Shown here: piece by piece, positions 37,543 through 48,273 of the stretch
Layout of the letters: every line of letters begins with the position of its first letter
Position numbering within the stretch: position 1 is the stretch's first letter
Assembly (NCBI GenBank): GCA_963922205.1
Contig: CAWUHX010000063.1
Span: forward strand, 620,001-684,000
DNA: 64,000 bases
Origin: Romanomermis culicivorax
Taxonomy: Eukaryota > Nematoda > Enoplea > Mermithida > Mermithidae
Direction of reading: 5' to 3'
Translations under genes and position numbers: made by a program
Notes under the pieces: model-generated
What the model saw: only the letters and a program-made list of their open reading frames with translations
Databases searched by the model: none
What the model was told of the DNA's origin: nothing

Positions 37543-38232
37543 CAGGGGTTTTTAGCATAGTGCTAACGGGAGAAATTTCAAAAAAAGTTCGAGAAGAAAG
37601 TTGAAGATATCACGAAATTGTGGTGAAAAATCAAAATCGTCATGTTCACAAATAACTTCGTCAATATCCTTACTCTCTTCATCACCGTTACTTAGTAAAC
37701 GTTGTGGCTCGAATCTGAGTCGTCTCCCGCTCTAACCTCTTGAACACTACTTGAATAATTCGAAAACAGCTGTTTTGACATACGCCAAGTTTACACAAAT
37801 CAGTAATAGTTACAAAGAAATATAATTGTACGTTTTCTGAAAAAAAATTAATCGAAAACCTATATTGAAGTTGGAGCGCAGTTCCAAATACAATAAAAAC
37901 AAGTGAACTTTTATTCCAACAGAACATGACTAGCGATTCCTAAAAGTTTATCTGTCAAACTAACCACTCAACTAGACAGTTAACTAACCAAGTACATAGT
38001 AAAAATCAGCTAATTTAATTAGAATCAGATGAGTGCCTTATTCCTTTCGAAGGTACCAACATCAAGCATGATTTCATCAGTTGATTGTACAATAAAAGTA
38101 GGTTATCAGAATTGAAAAACCCACACATTAGTTTGTCACCTACAAAGTAACATTTTTTAACCGTGCTAACTGTACTAATGAAATATTTCTTCATTAGCAC
38201 CAATGCTAATGGGACGCGTGATAAAAACCCTG
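37543..38232. mobile_element. hAT-like non-autonomous element 2
   Basis: It starts CAGGGGTTTTTAGCATAGTG and ends in the complement-like GTGATAAAAACCCTG. It is flanked by the exact 8-bp direct repeat TACATTAA (37535-37542 and 38233-38240). It is 690 bp long. A 79-codon minus frame at 37688-37927 has no recognisable domain. Confidence 0.82.
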
Positions 38233-38296
38233 TACATTAAGTTTCTTCAAATTACATAAGACAAATCAACATAAAGATTACAAGCTCTAACAATCG

Positions 38297-38455
38297 GTAC
38301 CATCCCAACACCGCCACCGTCCCAACACGACCACCGTCCCAACTTCACCACCATCCCAACTCCGCCACTTTCGTGTCCCAACACCGCCACCGTCCCAACT
38401 CCGCCACTTTCTTGTCCCAACTTTCGCAATCTTTCAAAAAGTTTTTTTTTGTAAC
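38297..38455. repeat. Minisatellite arm, left
   Basis: About eight units of a roughly 18-bp repeat (GTCCCAACTCCGCCACC type) are followed by a unique stretch ending TTTGTAAC. The whole is inverted relative to 39014-39146. Confidence 0.85.
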
Positions 38456-39013
38456 ACGTTAAACTTAACCAAATGTGCTTATCAGATCTATGAATGAACA
38501 ATATTTTAAGATATAAGTGATAATTTTTCCGTGTCAATGTATCATATTTATTCATCATTACATAATAATGCGATGTTTCATTGTTTGACAAACGTTTAGA
38601 ACTTTTCTTCCAGAACAGAAAATACAAATCCGGATCATTACGCGCCGCAATTATCACTAAATTACTCTTTAATTCCTGATTCATAAAATTTTCAATAGGA
38701 CCAAAGTCACCCATGATTTGATTACACAAATTCGAATCAATTGACAACAAGAAATGAAAACAGACACGTATATTTGTATTTTAATGTGCAAAGCACACAG
38801 TTATTTTGGTAATATGCTAATGAAGTAAATTCCGGTCTCACGCTCGTTGTTCTATTTTTGGTTATTTCGGTAAAATCGTTTGTATAGTTAAGTACGACTA
38901 TACAAATGAAGATTATATAGATATACCATGTATTTATTGCTTTAATGATAATATCAGTTTTTTCCATCCTATGAATTAGCAATGTCATGTTGTTAAGTTA
39001 CAAAAAAAACTTT

Positions 39014-39146
39014 GTTACAAAAAACAAACTTTTTGAAAGATTGCGAAAGTTAGGACAAGAAAGTGGCGGAGTTGGGACGGTGGCGGAGTTGGGACGGTGG
39101 CGGTGTTGGTACGGTGGCGGTGTTGAGACGGTGGCGGAGTTGGGGC
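39014..39146. repeat. Minisatellite arm, right
   Basis: GTTACAAAAAACAAACTTTT and a unique stretch are followed by GGTGGCGGAGTTGGGAC units, the inverted partner of 38297-38455. Confidence 0.85.
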
Positions 39147-39319
39147 ACGATCTAACAATCAGGAGTCTTTCGCACTTATGAGCCTTTCACAGTAGAAAAG
39201 ATAGGACACGCTTAAGTATATACTGTTTTCACGCTTATGAGCCGTTCGCACTAATGGGATCATTCGCTGTTACGGGCCGTTTGCGCTTATGAACCCCAAC
39301 CATGCTCATGATGTATTGT

Positions 39320-40018
39320 CTATCTTTTGTTTTTCTCAAATTCATTCGATTTTCCGACACGAAACTTTCCAGTGAAATGGAAAGCTGACGTAAAATTCCT
39401 TCCGAACGCACATTAGACCATCGAATCTCTGATTTACAGATCATACAACTATTGTTGTGCCCCACACTATACCAATCATTCCACTATACCAACTGTCTCA
39501 TTATATACCAACTGTCCAAAAATATCAACCGTTCCATTATACCAACTGTCCCACTCTACCAACTGTCCCACTTTAGCAAGTGCAATATAGGTACAGTACA
39601 CTTTAACCAGTGAATAAAGCATCGAATGACAAGTGAATCAATAAAAATTGACTCATTGTATTTGAATTCTAGAAGGAATTATTAATGCAAAAGTGTTATC
39701 ACAGTATTCTTGGGTTTTAGGAATAAATCATCTTGAGTGTAATTATATTCGTATCAAAAAAATTTGAAACTTATTTATTATCAAACTCTACAACAAACCA
39801 ATACATAATTTTTGGCAAAAATGCGGGTTAAATCTAGGGGCAAATCTCGAGCCAAATGACGGACTAAAATCAGGGAAAAATCGAGGGCAAAAATGCAGGG
39901 CGAATTGGGGCTAAATGGCAGGCTAAATCTAGGAGAAAATGCGAGACAAACTGTGGCTAAATGGGATGCTAAACAAAGTATAGCCCGCCCCCGTATGACG
40001 AAAGGTGGGATAGGCTAA
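39320..40018. other. Gene-free stretch with short tandem repeats
   Basis: 39470-39580 repeats CTATACCAACTGTCCCA. 39830-39985 consists of degenerate GGGCTAAAT / GGGGCAAATCTAG units that recur at 59790-59960. No gene was seen. Confidence 0.65.
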
Positions 40019-40019
40019 A

Positions 40020-40135
40020 GGGCCAACTATACTTCGCCGTACGGTGCCGTACGGCACCACATTGAGCTGCTATACTTCGCCGCACGCGCCGTTGGGCGCC
40101 GTGTGGTGCCGTACGGCGAAGTATAATTGGCCCTT
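40020..40135. mobile_element. Palindromic MITE with TAA target duplication
   Basis: The ends are AGGGCCAACTATACTTCGCC and its near complement GGCGAAGTATAATTGGCCCT, with further complementary GTACGGTGCCGTACGG words inside, so nearly the whole 116 bp folds into one hairpin. TAA flanks both sides. A TWA duplication points to mobilisation by a PIF/Harbinger transposase. Confidence 0.8.
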
Positions 40136-40559
40136 AAATTTTGGTATTTTTCGGTAAAAATTTAGCCCACGAAATAGCTCTGCATGGTGGTGGGCTAAGA
40201 TAGGAAAAAATATTGCTTCAAGAACAAAACGATGCATTTGCTGGAATATGTAGACCTTCTTGACGAAACGGTGGATGAAGATTGACGAGATGATCAAGTT
40301 GAGAGACGTTTGAGTAGAAATAGAAAAATTCTGTTTTAAATGTACGACGATATCGAGTTCAAATTTCGATATCGATTTAGAAAACAGTGTCTTCGCAAAA
40401 TGATTCTTATGGTTTCCCATCGACTAGCACGCGGACAAACAGACATAATTCATCAAGCCCGAAAATCCAAGTAAACCTGTTCATACCCACAAACCAAAAA
40501 ATCTGAGTATTTCATCAGTTTTGATTATCAGCAAATCAATCTGTCTCTTATGTTTCATT

Positions 40560-40818
40560 GTTACATACTACAATCTGTTTTTTATGAAATGCTTCCAAAA
40601 TAGAAAAGTGACACAAATCACTACTATCGTCAAAATCATTTACATACAGTCTTACTGTAAAATTTTTCACTTGCAAAAATGTTAAAGGTTGGGTCAGTAT
40701 GCTCACAAATTTTCAGTCCTATATGAAACATTGTTTATCAGAAAATAGTGGAAATCTGAAATACTACTTGCTTTCTACTTTAATTACTTAGAAGCCTTTC
40801 AAGATAAACAGACTACAC
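40560..40818. repeat. MITE with CTATAGTCTG-type ends, copy 3
   Basis: It begins CTACAATCTGTTTTTTATGA and ends TTTCAAGATAAACAGACTAC. It is related to copies 1 and 2. The bases 40136-40559 and 40819-41400 around it hold nothing recognisable. Confidence 0.7.
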
Positions 40819-41399
40819 ACCCAGTGGCCTCTGAGCAGCAGTTATTTACAATGGGTCTTTGTTTATCTAAAAGCTATAAGGGGCATAGAACGATAGATAT
40901 CGATTTACTGTAGAAATGCTTTGCAGCCAATGAATGCAAAAGTACATTAAACTTTCATTTAGTAAAGCTTTAGTGTATGTATAAAGTATTCCGATTGTTG
41001 TCAGCAGTTTTCAGCTAAGGAGCTTTCTGAAACTGATTGTACCGTCCCTTCTATATTAATTAGTAAGTTGGTTATCTGGATGAGCTCAATGAAAACGAAT
41101 GACCATTATCGCCGAACGTTCCACATGAAGTCTGCAGATTCACGAATCACTCACAGTATCTATTACTTAAGTGGTAAACAGTAAAATTCATATTACCTTT
41201 CAAGCTCTTCCACTTCTGTTACTGCTGACTTGTTGAGCATGACCTCAGCAGCAAACATGCCCGCAGCGTTTTGTCATCATTTTTTCTTCGCATTGACCGA
41301 TAGGTCATCCATTCGTTTATTTTCCAATGTATCCAAGAGTTGATCAACCACACATGTACATTGCGAAAAGGGTTTGACCCAGCATGTCATAGGTGGCGC

Positions 41400-42711
41400 G
41401 ATAGCGTCAACCTATAATATACTTGGCCCCCAAATTTCATGCCCCCCCTCTAGAGCCAAAACGGTTAAAGCTAGAACCTTCGGGTTTTTTTCATGATTTC
41501 GGGCACAGGGGCAAACTATGGGATGCCTTTTGGTCATTTCGCTTCTATCTGCAAGTGGTGCTCGGTGGTGCTCCAGAAACATGCGGAAAACGCACTTTTC
41601 AAGGGCACCCAGTTCTACCATGCCTCGCAATGGGTGTGCCATATCCAAGCTCCATACTTCGGCCTAAGCATCTTGGGGGTGCAATCTCAAATGCGATTTT
41701 TCATTTTTTAAAAATATGGCCTCAATTCAATTATATGGTGGTCCAAAGTCCCGGAAACCGCAAAATTCCGCAATTTTGTTATGTAATACTTACTGCTTCA
41801 AAAAAAATAATTTTTTGTAGTTTCAATTGAACTGGTAGCCTTGTTGGGATTTTAGTGGTGCTAGGGTTTTCGATAATGGGAAATTCAATGGACGTGGTCA
41901 CTTCACACCCCCGGTGTAAACAGGCGTATCTTCGTGACTTTTTGGTGGAAGGGGTTTTCGACCGCGGGGAATTCAACGAATTCAATCACTTAATACAAAA
42001 AATTATCCCCTGTGTAAACAAACGCATTTTCGTAATTATTTCGTGGAGGATGTTTTCGACCGTGGGGAATTCAATGAATGCAATCACTTTACTCAAAAAA
42101 TTATCCTAAATGTAAACAAATGTATTTCTGCGATATTTTGTGAGGGGGGTTTTCGGCTATGGAGAATTCGATGGATGCAGTCACGTTACACGAAAAATTA
42201 TCTTGAGTGTGAACAAGTCTATTTCAACGATTTTCTGTGGAAAGGGTTTTCAACCGTGGGGAATTCAACGGACACATTCATTTTACACGAAAAATTATCC
42301 TGCGTGTAAAACAAGGGTATTTCCGTGGTCTTTTTCCTGACAGGGTTTTCGACCGTTGGGAATTCAATGGATGCGATCGCTTTACACAAAAAAATTATCC
42401 CGAGTGTAAACCGACGAATTTCCTCAATTTTTTGTTGATAGGTGTTTTTGACTACAGAGCATTCAATAGACCCGATTACTTTACATAAAAAATTAACCTG
42501 AGTGTAAACAAGCGTATTTTCGTAATTTTTCGATGAAAGGGGTTTTCGAATGGGGGTTATTCAACGGATGCCCTTACTTTACACAAAAAAATGATCGCTA
42601 GTGAAAACAAAAGTATTTCTGCAATTTTATCTTGGAAAAGGTTTTCGACCGCAGTCAATTCAATAGACGCGATCACTTCACACAAAAATTATCCTATGTG
42701 TGAGCAACTGT
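41400..42711. repeat. Satellite-bearing element copy B, left part
   Basis: A leader (41400-41850) is related to 24645-24870, followed by about nine units of the roughly 95-bp tandem repeat (41860-42711). The LTR retrotransposon at 42712 interrupts the array, which resumes at 56662. Confidence 0.8.
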
Positions 42712-43312
42712 TGTCAGGGATGGACATAGTCTATCTCAAAGTTGTGAAGAAATAGCCGAAGTCGACGCGTTTTGCGTCGACGCCGATTTGCATAGACACC
42801 GTGCATAAATATGCCGGTCGTCTATGTTTTTGGTCATTCAGTAATTATTGTTTTGTTTTTTATTGAAAGAAGAAAATCGGCGGCCCGATTGGGCATTAGT
42901 TTATATTATTTTGTTATATTATTGTGGTGGAGCATTTCCGCCTTAAATACAACGACCCCCGGCCGACGGCTTTGGATTTACTCGCAGCGGAGGGAACGCA
43001 GGTTAGACCCCGGATCTCTGGAGAGCCACCCAGCGTGCAAGTCTACATTTACAACTCAGTTCTCGGCCCGACTTCTGATTTTGCCCCTGGTTTGAAGTTA
43101 CTTGAGCTCAGGGTGTTATCTTATCTTCTGCAGTTCTTCGGGACGAAAGCAGGAGATTTTTGTTGAACTTGAGACTGACCGAACTGTTGCAATCTGATTC
43201 TACCTAAGGTTTCGGCCTGATTAGGTGAATTAGCTAGTAACTGATTAGGTCTATTTTTGGTATCAAATCCTTTATTTATATTTCTCAACTTCCACCAAGT
43301 CTCATTTCAACA
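42712..43312 (+). repeat. 5' LTR of element 1
   Basis: 601 bp, starting TGTCAGGGATGG and ending CATTTCAACA. It contains an 8-bp-arm hairpin (GTCGACGC, 42761-42768 and 42774-42781). The 94- and 80-codon frames inside it are also in the 3' LTR and are not taken as genes. Confidence 0.97.
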
Positions 43313-43314
43313 AG

Positions 43315-43332
43315 TGGTGGCTTCTGACTCTC
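43315..43332 (+). promoter_or_regulatory. Candidate primer-binding site of element 1
   Basis: TGGTGGCTTCTGACTC starts 2 nt after the LTR (an alternative start is the TGG at 43318). The position and the TGG start fit a tRNA 3' CCA end. The tRNA was not identified. Confidence 0.55.
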
Positions 43333-43410
43333 AAAGTAACGGAAAATCAGAGGCAAACTCGAGGAGTCAAAAAACCTATTGGTTTTTATAGAGAACTGGG
43401 AGGTTACAAA

Positions 43411-46400
43411 ATGAGTAAAGACAACCTAGGTGGCCTCAAGAGTTCCGGTTTGCCCCGAACACCACCGGGAAAAAAGGCCCGTGATGCAGAAAAGTTAATT
43501 GTCCTGACTTCAGCTGAAACTTCAGCTGAAGAGGACAATTGCTCAGATCACCGGCCTTTATCGGTGGAAAATGAAGGCAATCGACCTACGACCTCGACAG
43601 CTGTCGAGAGGGAGGACGACGACGCGATATTATCGGCCAACGAAGATCAAATTTTTAAAATTCCGTCGTCGACCAACCTCCCCAAGAGAGGCGAATATTT
43701 ACATCCGCCTATTGTGGGACCGGCGCGTCCATTACCGAAGATGAACATTCCGGTTTTGGATCAACAGCAGCGCCGGCCAATTAATAAACCCGCCCAATTA
43801 TTCGACACGTACCATCGATTATATTGGGATAACGAGCGGGAGGAACATCGAGAAAATCCTCGAAAGAGCTCATTAGAAGACAAATTGGACCAGATCATGA
43901 ACAGGTTAGATGTTTATGATGGCATATTTGCCAGCATTGCTAATACAGGTTCACAGAAAGCCACTAAGGCAAATGAACCTAGGCAAAGCAATGCTGGCTG
44001 TTTGGAACAAGGTGGTGCATTGAAGTTTGAGCAGGGCCAGGAAGAGTTAGCGTGGCAAAATGATGGCATCACTCTTCAGCAAGACTGTAGACGGAAAGAC
44101 CACAAGTCAAGTCTCGGTCCTAAAGAGCAGTATATGTCTCATTTGCCCACTACCTCAAAAGTGGAGCAGAGAGTGAGTAGTTGTGGTTTTGACGAAGGCC
44201 TAAAAAACCCAAGTCTGATAAATCCAACTATCTCACAACAGAGCAGTTGTATTAGGGGAGAGACCCCAAGTGTCAGGCAGCAGGTTATGCCTACAATGAT
44301 TCCGATTGATCCAGCTTTATGGGTCAATCCGGCTCAAGTAGGCCCAACTGTCTATGACATCGAAAGGGCGATCAAACCGAAATTACTGCAATCTGATATG
44401 CCAAGTAAACAGGTTCTTGCTTTTCTAGTGGAGCTAGAAGGTGAGTTTCGTAAGAATACTCCCGATGAGGTGAAACTAGAAGCATTAACCCGTTTGTCAA
44501 GGGACTTGCCGAAAGAATTGGCCGAAGAGTCAACAACATATAGGGAGGCCCGAGACAAGATTTTGAATTATTGTGCTCCAGATTGTAACCTGGACATGCT
44601 CAAACGGGATTTATTAGATATTAAGCAGGAACCCGATGAAGCAGCAACCAAATTTCTAAAAAGGGTTCGAGCACATGTGAATCTCGTTTATCAGAGTGAA
44701 ACGAAGGAGTTTAAAAATAAAATAATCATTGAAACCTTTTTCTATAGGAGTTCTTTGACTTATCAATTAGAACTGCAGAAAGACATAGCAAAATTCAAAA
44801 ATTGGTATGATCTTTCGCAGGCAGTCTATGAGATAGAGTTAAAGTACCGGAATGCGATTAGGACATTTGGGCCAAGAGAGCAGCCCATGATGATAAATAC
44901 GGCACAAACGGAAATTGCTGAGGAGCAGCAAGCCGATGTGAATGTAATCCAAAGACCTTATGAAAGCGCCCAAAAACGCAATAAGGACTTTAGAAGACCA
45001 AACACAGAAAGGCAAACTCCAATGCAATCTTCGCAGAATCAATTGATAGATATAGCAGATGAGGAAGTACTTGAAGTACCTCCGCAACAGGCCATAATGC
45101 CTCGGCAACAGCCTGTTGAGGAGCCAAAAAAGGACTCCCTCATGGTGGCTTTATCTAAGGAATTTATCAAAATGGCACAATGTTATGAAGAGATTAGGAA
45201 CTCGACCAAAGCTCAAGAGGAAGCCATAACTGCTTTAACTCAGAAAGTTGATAAAGCGAAAGCGAAAAGTCAACAAGAGGTTCAGCAGCGAAAATGGTGT
45301 ACTTACCACGAAAATAACACTCACAACACGATTGATTGCAGAACCTTGAATTTTTATAAAGGTCTGCAAAATCGTGGAAGGGGTGGAAATAGTGGAAGAG
45401 GCTTTGGAAGAGGAAGTCCTAGAGGAAGTTTTGGAAATTTCCGAGGTAGAGGAAATTTCAGAGGTAATTTCAGAGGAAATTACGGAGGAAGTAGAGGAGG
45501 TTTTGGTAACGAAGGCGAAAGGGGAGCTTATCAAGTTTCGTTTCCTGATGACGAGGCGGAAAATTTGCAAGAATATGCCGAGTTTCAGGAATACGTAAAG
45601 TTGAAGAAGCTCAGGGAGCAGATGAGGTTGTTACAGGCGACCACCCAGCTGATGTTACCAGGACCGAATCTAATGGACCAACAACCAGTAATCGCAAATC
45701 AGAGTTCAAATACCCTGTTGGTTCCGCAAAAGGTAGTTAGTCCGTCGCAAGCCTCCGGGCAGACAGACCAACCGCCAAGTAGTGGTATCAATAGTGTACA
45801 GCAAGAACCAATGATGGAGATGAAGTTGTGTGGTTTACATAATTGTGCCATGGAGAAAGAGGAGAATGTGCCAGAAATGGAATGCAGTGCCGAGTATGGT
45901 AGGAAGGCGACTGCAGAGGAACTGGATATGTTAGCAAAGTACCCTAGAACACAGCCATTTCACATTAAAGTAACTGTGTGTGCTACTACTGCAAAGGCAC
46001 TGATTGACACGGGAGCTCAGTGTTCGGTGATGTCGGGTGATTTCTTGAAAAAATCACTTGGACTGGAGTATACAGCGTACCCTAAGATCCTAAAAGTCAC
46101 TGTTGCCAATGGTAAAGTAGTTAGTGCACATGGTTACGTTCAATTTCAAATGCAATGTGATTATGGCCGTTTTCCAGTTAAAGCTATCATAATACCAGGG
46201 TCCGCAGAGGATTTGATATTGGGAACAGACTTCCTGGCGCATCCGGAAGTCAATACGGTAATAGATTTCGGAAAAGGTTCAATGACTATGATGGGTGTGA
46301 AGAAAAGTATTGATTTGCTAACATCTGATAAGAAAGCCATTCCGATAGTGGGGATGCATAATCCGATGATAGCAGAATCAGTACAAGAAAATTCTATTGA

Positions 46401-48264
46401 AGAAGATCAATGTTCGACAATTGAGCAGCTGGAAGATCTAGTTCCAGTAGTGGCTTGTAATAGAATTTACATACCACATGGAACAGATCAACTAGTGAAA
46501 GCTAAATTGTGGAATAAATCCTCGGCAAATAGAATAAATGGAATCATCGTCGAAGGAGATGATTCAGAAACGAGATTCAGAGTAGATGATACTATAGTTG
46601 ATAGTTCAAAGGAGGACTTTGTATTGATGATCTCCAATAATACGGGTTCCGGTTGCCTGATAGAACCTAATCAAGTTCTTGGCTACTGTAACTCCGTATT
46701 TCGGGGAGAATCAGGTGTATCAATTTTACAGGCAGGAAATAGTGGAGAAAGTAGCCTAGAGGGCATTTTCGATGCCAAGGAATCAAAATTCGATGGAGTT
46801 GTGTTTCTGGAAGCATTGTACAAAATGACCTCTAAAGCTACAGTGTCAGAGGAACAGAAAGAGATGGCGATACGGCAACTCGTGAGATACCGGGATGTAT
46901 TTAGCCTACCTCATGATCCTCTGACAACTACTCCCCATCTTACTTGTAAAATTAATACAGGTGATGCTAGCCCTGTGGCGAAACATTACTACAGAGCTGC
47001 CATTGAACGTCGACCATATATCAGACAACATGTGCAGGAAATGCTAGACAAAGGAGTCATAGAGCCATCAAGATCGCCCTGGGCGGCGCCATTATTCCTA
47101 GTAGGGAAGAAAGATGGGTCGCTCAGGCCGGTTGTTGATTTCAGAGGCTTGAACGAGGTTACGAAGGATGATCGATATCCAATACCAAGAATGGATGATT
47201 ATCTGGACTGCCTCGGGAGAGCAAAATTTTATACGACTCTTGACCTGAAGTCTGGCTATTGGCAAGTGCCAATGGAAGAAGGCAGTAAAGAAAAGACTGC
47301 TTTCCTGTGTCAAGAAGGGTTGTTTCAGTTCAAAGTAATGCCCTTTGGACTGAAAAATGCACCAGCCGAGTTCCAGAGGATGATGGAAAGAATCCTTCAT
47401 CCTCATGTGTGGAAGATATGTCTAGTTTACATAGACGATATCATAGTGTTCTCGAATACGTTCGAGGAACACATAGAAAATTTGAAATTGGTCCTAGATG
47501 CTCTGAGACGAGCCCAGCTTACACTTAAACCGGAAAAATGCGAATTCCTACCAAAGAAGGTTCATTTTCTCGGTCACATTTTGGATTCTAATGGAATTTC
47601 GCCCGATCCGAAAAAAGTGCAAGCTATTAAGGAGTTTGAGTTCCCGGACTCGGTCAAGCGTATGCAAAGGTTTCTCGGAATGCTCCAGTGGTGTAAAAAA
47701 TTTATACCACACCTGGCAAAGCACGCAGAACCTTTGTATAAGCTGACGGCCAAGAAAAGGAATAAATGGCTCGTCACAGAGGATCACTACAAAGCATTTA
47801 ATGCTTTGAAAGAAGCACTGGTATCGGTTCCATTTCTTAGGTACCCAGTAATGGATGGCTCAGCCCAATTCATTCTACAAACCGATGCCAGTGGAACAGC
47901 ACTAGGGGCTGTTCTGTATCAAGAGTCTGGAGATGATAAGTGGGTCATAGCATACAATAGCCGTGTGCTAAAAGAGGACGAGAAAAAGTGGTGCGCAACC
48001 GAAAGGGAGTGCCTCGCGATTATCTACGGCCTCAAAATCTATCGGCACTATTTATTGGGGCAGAAAGTATTGATTAAGACAGATCACAGACCACTGTTAT
48101 CAATGAAAGTCAACACAACAACAAATGACAAATTGAAACGGTGGTATGCGATCATAAATCAATACAACCACAAGTTAGAATATGTGCCAGGTAGACAAAA
48201 TGCTATGGCTGACTTTCTCTCTAGAAAGGATGAGCCAGAGGATGTGGTGAAATCACCACCGTAG
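43411..48264 (+). CDS. Element 1 Gag-protease-RT-RNase H polyprotein
   Basis: This is one 1617-codon frame. Residues 1-330 are polar. About 330-480 is a capsid-like helical region (FLVELEGEFRKNTPDEVKLE to AVYEIELKYRNA). About 629-645 is a CHHC zinc knuckle (WCTYHENNTHNTIDC, spacing C-x2-H-x4-H-x4-C), followed at 654-706 by an RGG-rich nucleic-acid-binding tract. The aspartic protease active site is D866-T-G-A, with ILGTDFL near 937. Reverse transcriptase spans about 1190-1400 with YIDD at 1340-1343. RNase H follows with TDAS near 1487, ERECL and TDHRPL, ending at NAMADFLSR. Gag and Pol share one frame, so there is no frameshift site between them. The ATG context is ACAAAATGAG. All catalytic residues looked for are present, so the protein looks functional. 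The frame ends at UAG 48262-48264, directly before the integrase frame. Confidence 0.96.
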   Translation: MSKDNLGGLKSSGLPRTPPGKKARDAEKLIVLTSAETSAEEDNCSDHRPLSVENEGNRPTTSTAVEREDDDAILSANEDQIFKIPSSTNLPKRGEYLHPPIVGPARPLPKMNIPVLDQQQRRPINKPAQLFDTYHRLYWDNEREEHRENPRKSSLEDKLDQIMNRLDVYDGIFASIANTGSQKATKANEPRQSNAGCLEQGGALKFEQGQEELAWQNDGITLQQDCRRKDHKSSLGPKEQYMSHLPTTSKVEQRVSSCGFDEGLKNPSLINPTISQQSSCIRGETPSVRQQVMPTMIPIDPALWVNPAQVGPTVYDIERAIKPKLLQSDMPSKQVLAFLVELEGEFRKNTPDEVKLEALTRLSRDLPKELAEESTTYREARDKILNYCAPDCNLDMLKRDLLDIKQEPDEAATKFLKRVRAHVNLVYQSETKEFKNKIIIETFFYRSSLTYQLELQKDIAKFKNWYDLSQAVYEIELKYRNAIRTFGPREQPMMINTAQTEIAEEQQADVNVIQRPYESAQKRNKDFRRPNTERQTPMQSSQNQLIDIADEEVLEVPPQQAIMPRQQPVEEPKKDSLMVALSKEFIKMAQCYEEIRNSTKAQEEAITALTQKVDKAKAKSQQEVQQRKWCTYHENNTHNTIDCRTLNFYKGLQNRGRGGNSGRGFGRGSPRGSFGNFRGRGNFRGNFRGNYGGSRGGFGNEGERGAYQVSFPDDEAENLQEYAEFQEYVKLKKLREQMRLLQATTQLMLPGPNLMDQQPVIANQSSNTLLVPQKVVSPSQASGQTDQPPSSGINSVQQEPMMEMKLCGLHNCAMEKEENVPEMECSAEYGRKATAEELDMLAKYPRTQPFHIKVTVCATTAKALIDTGAQCSVMSGDFLKKSLGLEYTAYPKILKVTVANGKVVSAHGYVQFQMQCDYGRFPVKAIIIPGSAEDLILGTDFLAHPEVNTVIDFGKGSMTMMGVKKSIDLLTSDKKAIPIVGMHNPMIAESVQENSIEEDQCSTIEQLEDLVPVVACNRIYIPHGTDQLVKAKLWNKSSANRINGIIVEGDDSETRFRVDDTIVDSSKEDFVLMISNNTGSGCLIEPNQVLGYCNSVFRGESGVSILQAGNSGESSLEGIFDAKESKFDGVVFLEALYKMTSKATVSEEQKEMAIRQLVRYRDVFSLPHDPLTTTPHLTCKINTGDASPVAKHYYRAAIERRPYIRQHVQEMLDKGVIEPSRSPWAAPLFLVGKKDGSLRPVVDFRGLNEVTKDDRYPIPRMDDYLDCLGRAKFYTTLDLKSGYWQVPMEEGSKEKTAFLCQEGLFQFKVMPFGLKNAPAEFQRMMERILHPHVWKICLVYIDDIIVFSNTFEEHIENLKLVLDALRRAQLTLKPEKCEFLPKKVHFLGHILDSNGISPDPKKVQAIKEFEFPDSVKRMQRFLGMLQWCKKFIPHLAKHAEPLYKLTAKKRNKWLVTEDHYKAFNALKEALVSVPFLRYPVMDGSAQFILQTDASGTALGAVLYQESGDDKWVIAYNSRVLKEDEKKWCATERECLAIIYGLKIYRHYLLGQKVLIKTDHRPLLSMKVNTTTNDKLKRWYAIINQYNHKLEYVPGRQNAMADFLSRKDEPEDVVKSPP
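48262..48264 (+). other. Single in-frame UAG between RNase H and integrase
   Basis: The Gag-Pol frame and the integrase frame are the same reading frame, parted only by this UAG (context CACCGTAGTGGGAAAG). The integrase ATG follows 9 nt later. Integrase is normally part of the Pol polyprotein. Here it would need stop readthrough or re-initiation, or else the codon is a fresh nonsense mutation. The alternatives cannot be separated from one copy. Confidence 0.9.
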
Positions 48265-48273
48265 TGGGAAAGT

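Larger units (their letters stand above)
37040..39310. mobile_element. Composite foldback-type element
   Basis: The outer inverted arms are made of short tandem units. On the left (37043-37107) the words are CATTAGCGCGAGTG, CACAAGCGCGAAAG and CATAAGCGCGAAAA. On the right (39160-39300) are their complements, such as TTTCGCACTTATGAGCC and TTTGCGCTTATGAACC. Arms of tandem short repeats are the hallmark of Foldback-type elements. Inside lie a hAT-like element (37543-38232) and a second pair of inverted minisatellite arms (38297-38455 and 39014-39146). A minus frame at 38247-38750 and a plus frame at 37238-37441 (67 codons) are unrecognised. Confidence 0.5.

Noticed and set aside
38281-39146. CRISPR array
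   Set aside because: The 18-bp units are contiguous, without unique spacers, and occur as inverted arms in an animal genome.
41855-42488. Series of overlapping 60-88 codon frames
   Set aside because: They are repeats of the 95-bp satellite unit read in several frames, with no conserved frame.
42811-43166. 94- and 80-codon frames in the LTRs
   Set aside because: They occur identically in both LTRs (also 56160-56515), overlap each other in two frames, and have no recognisable domain. Duplication of the LTR explains them.
45235-45598. Ser/Thr-rich minus frame and Glu/Val-rich plus frame over the Gag RGG tract
   Set aside because: They are shadows of the GGAAGAGGA-type codons of the real Gag frame.
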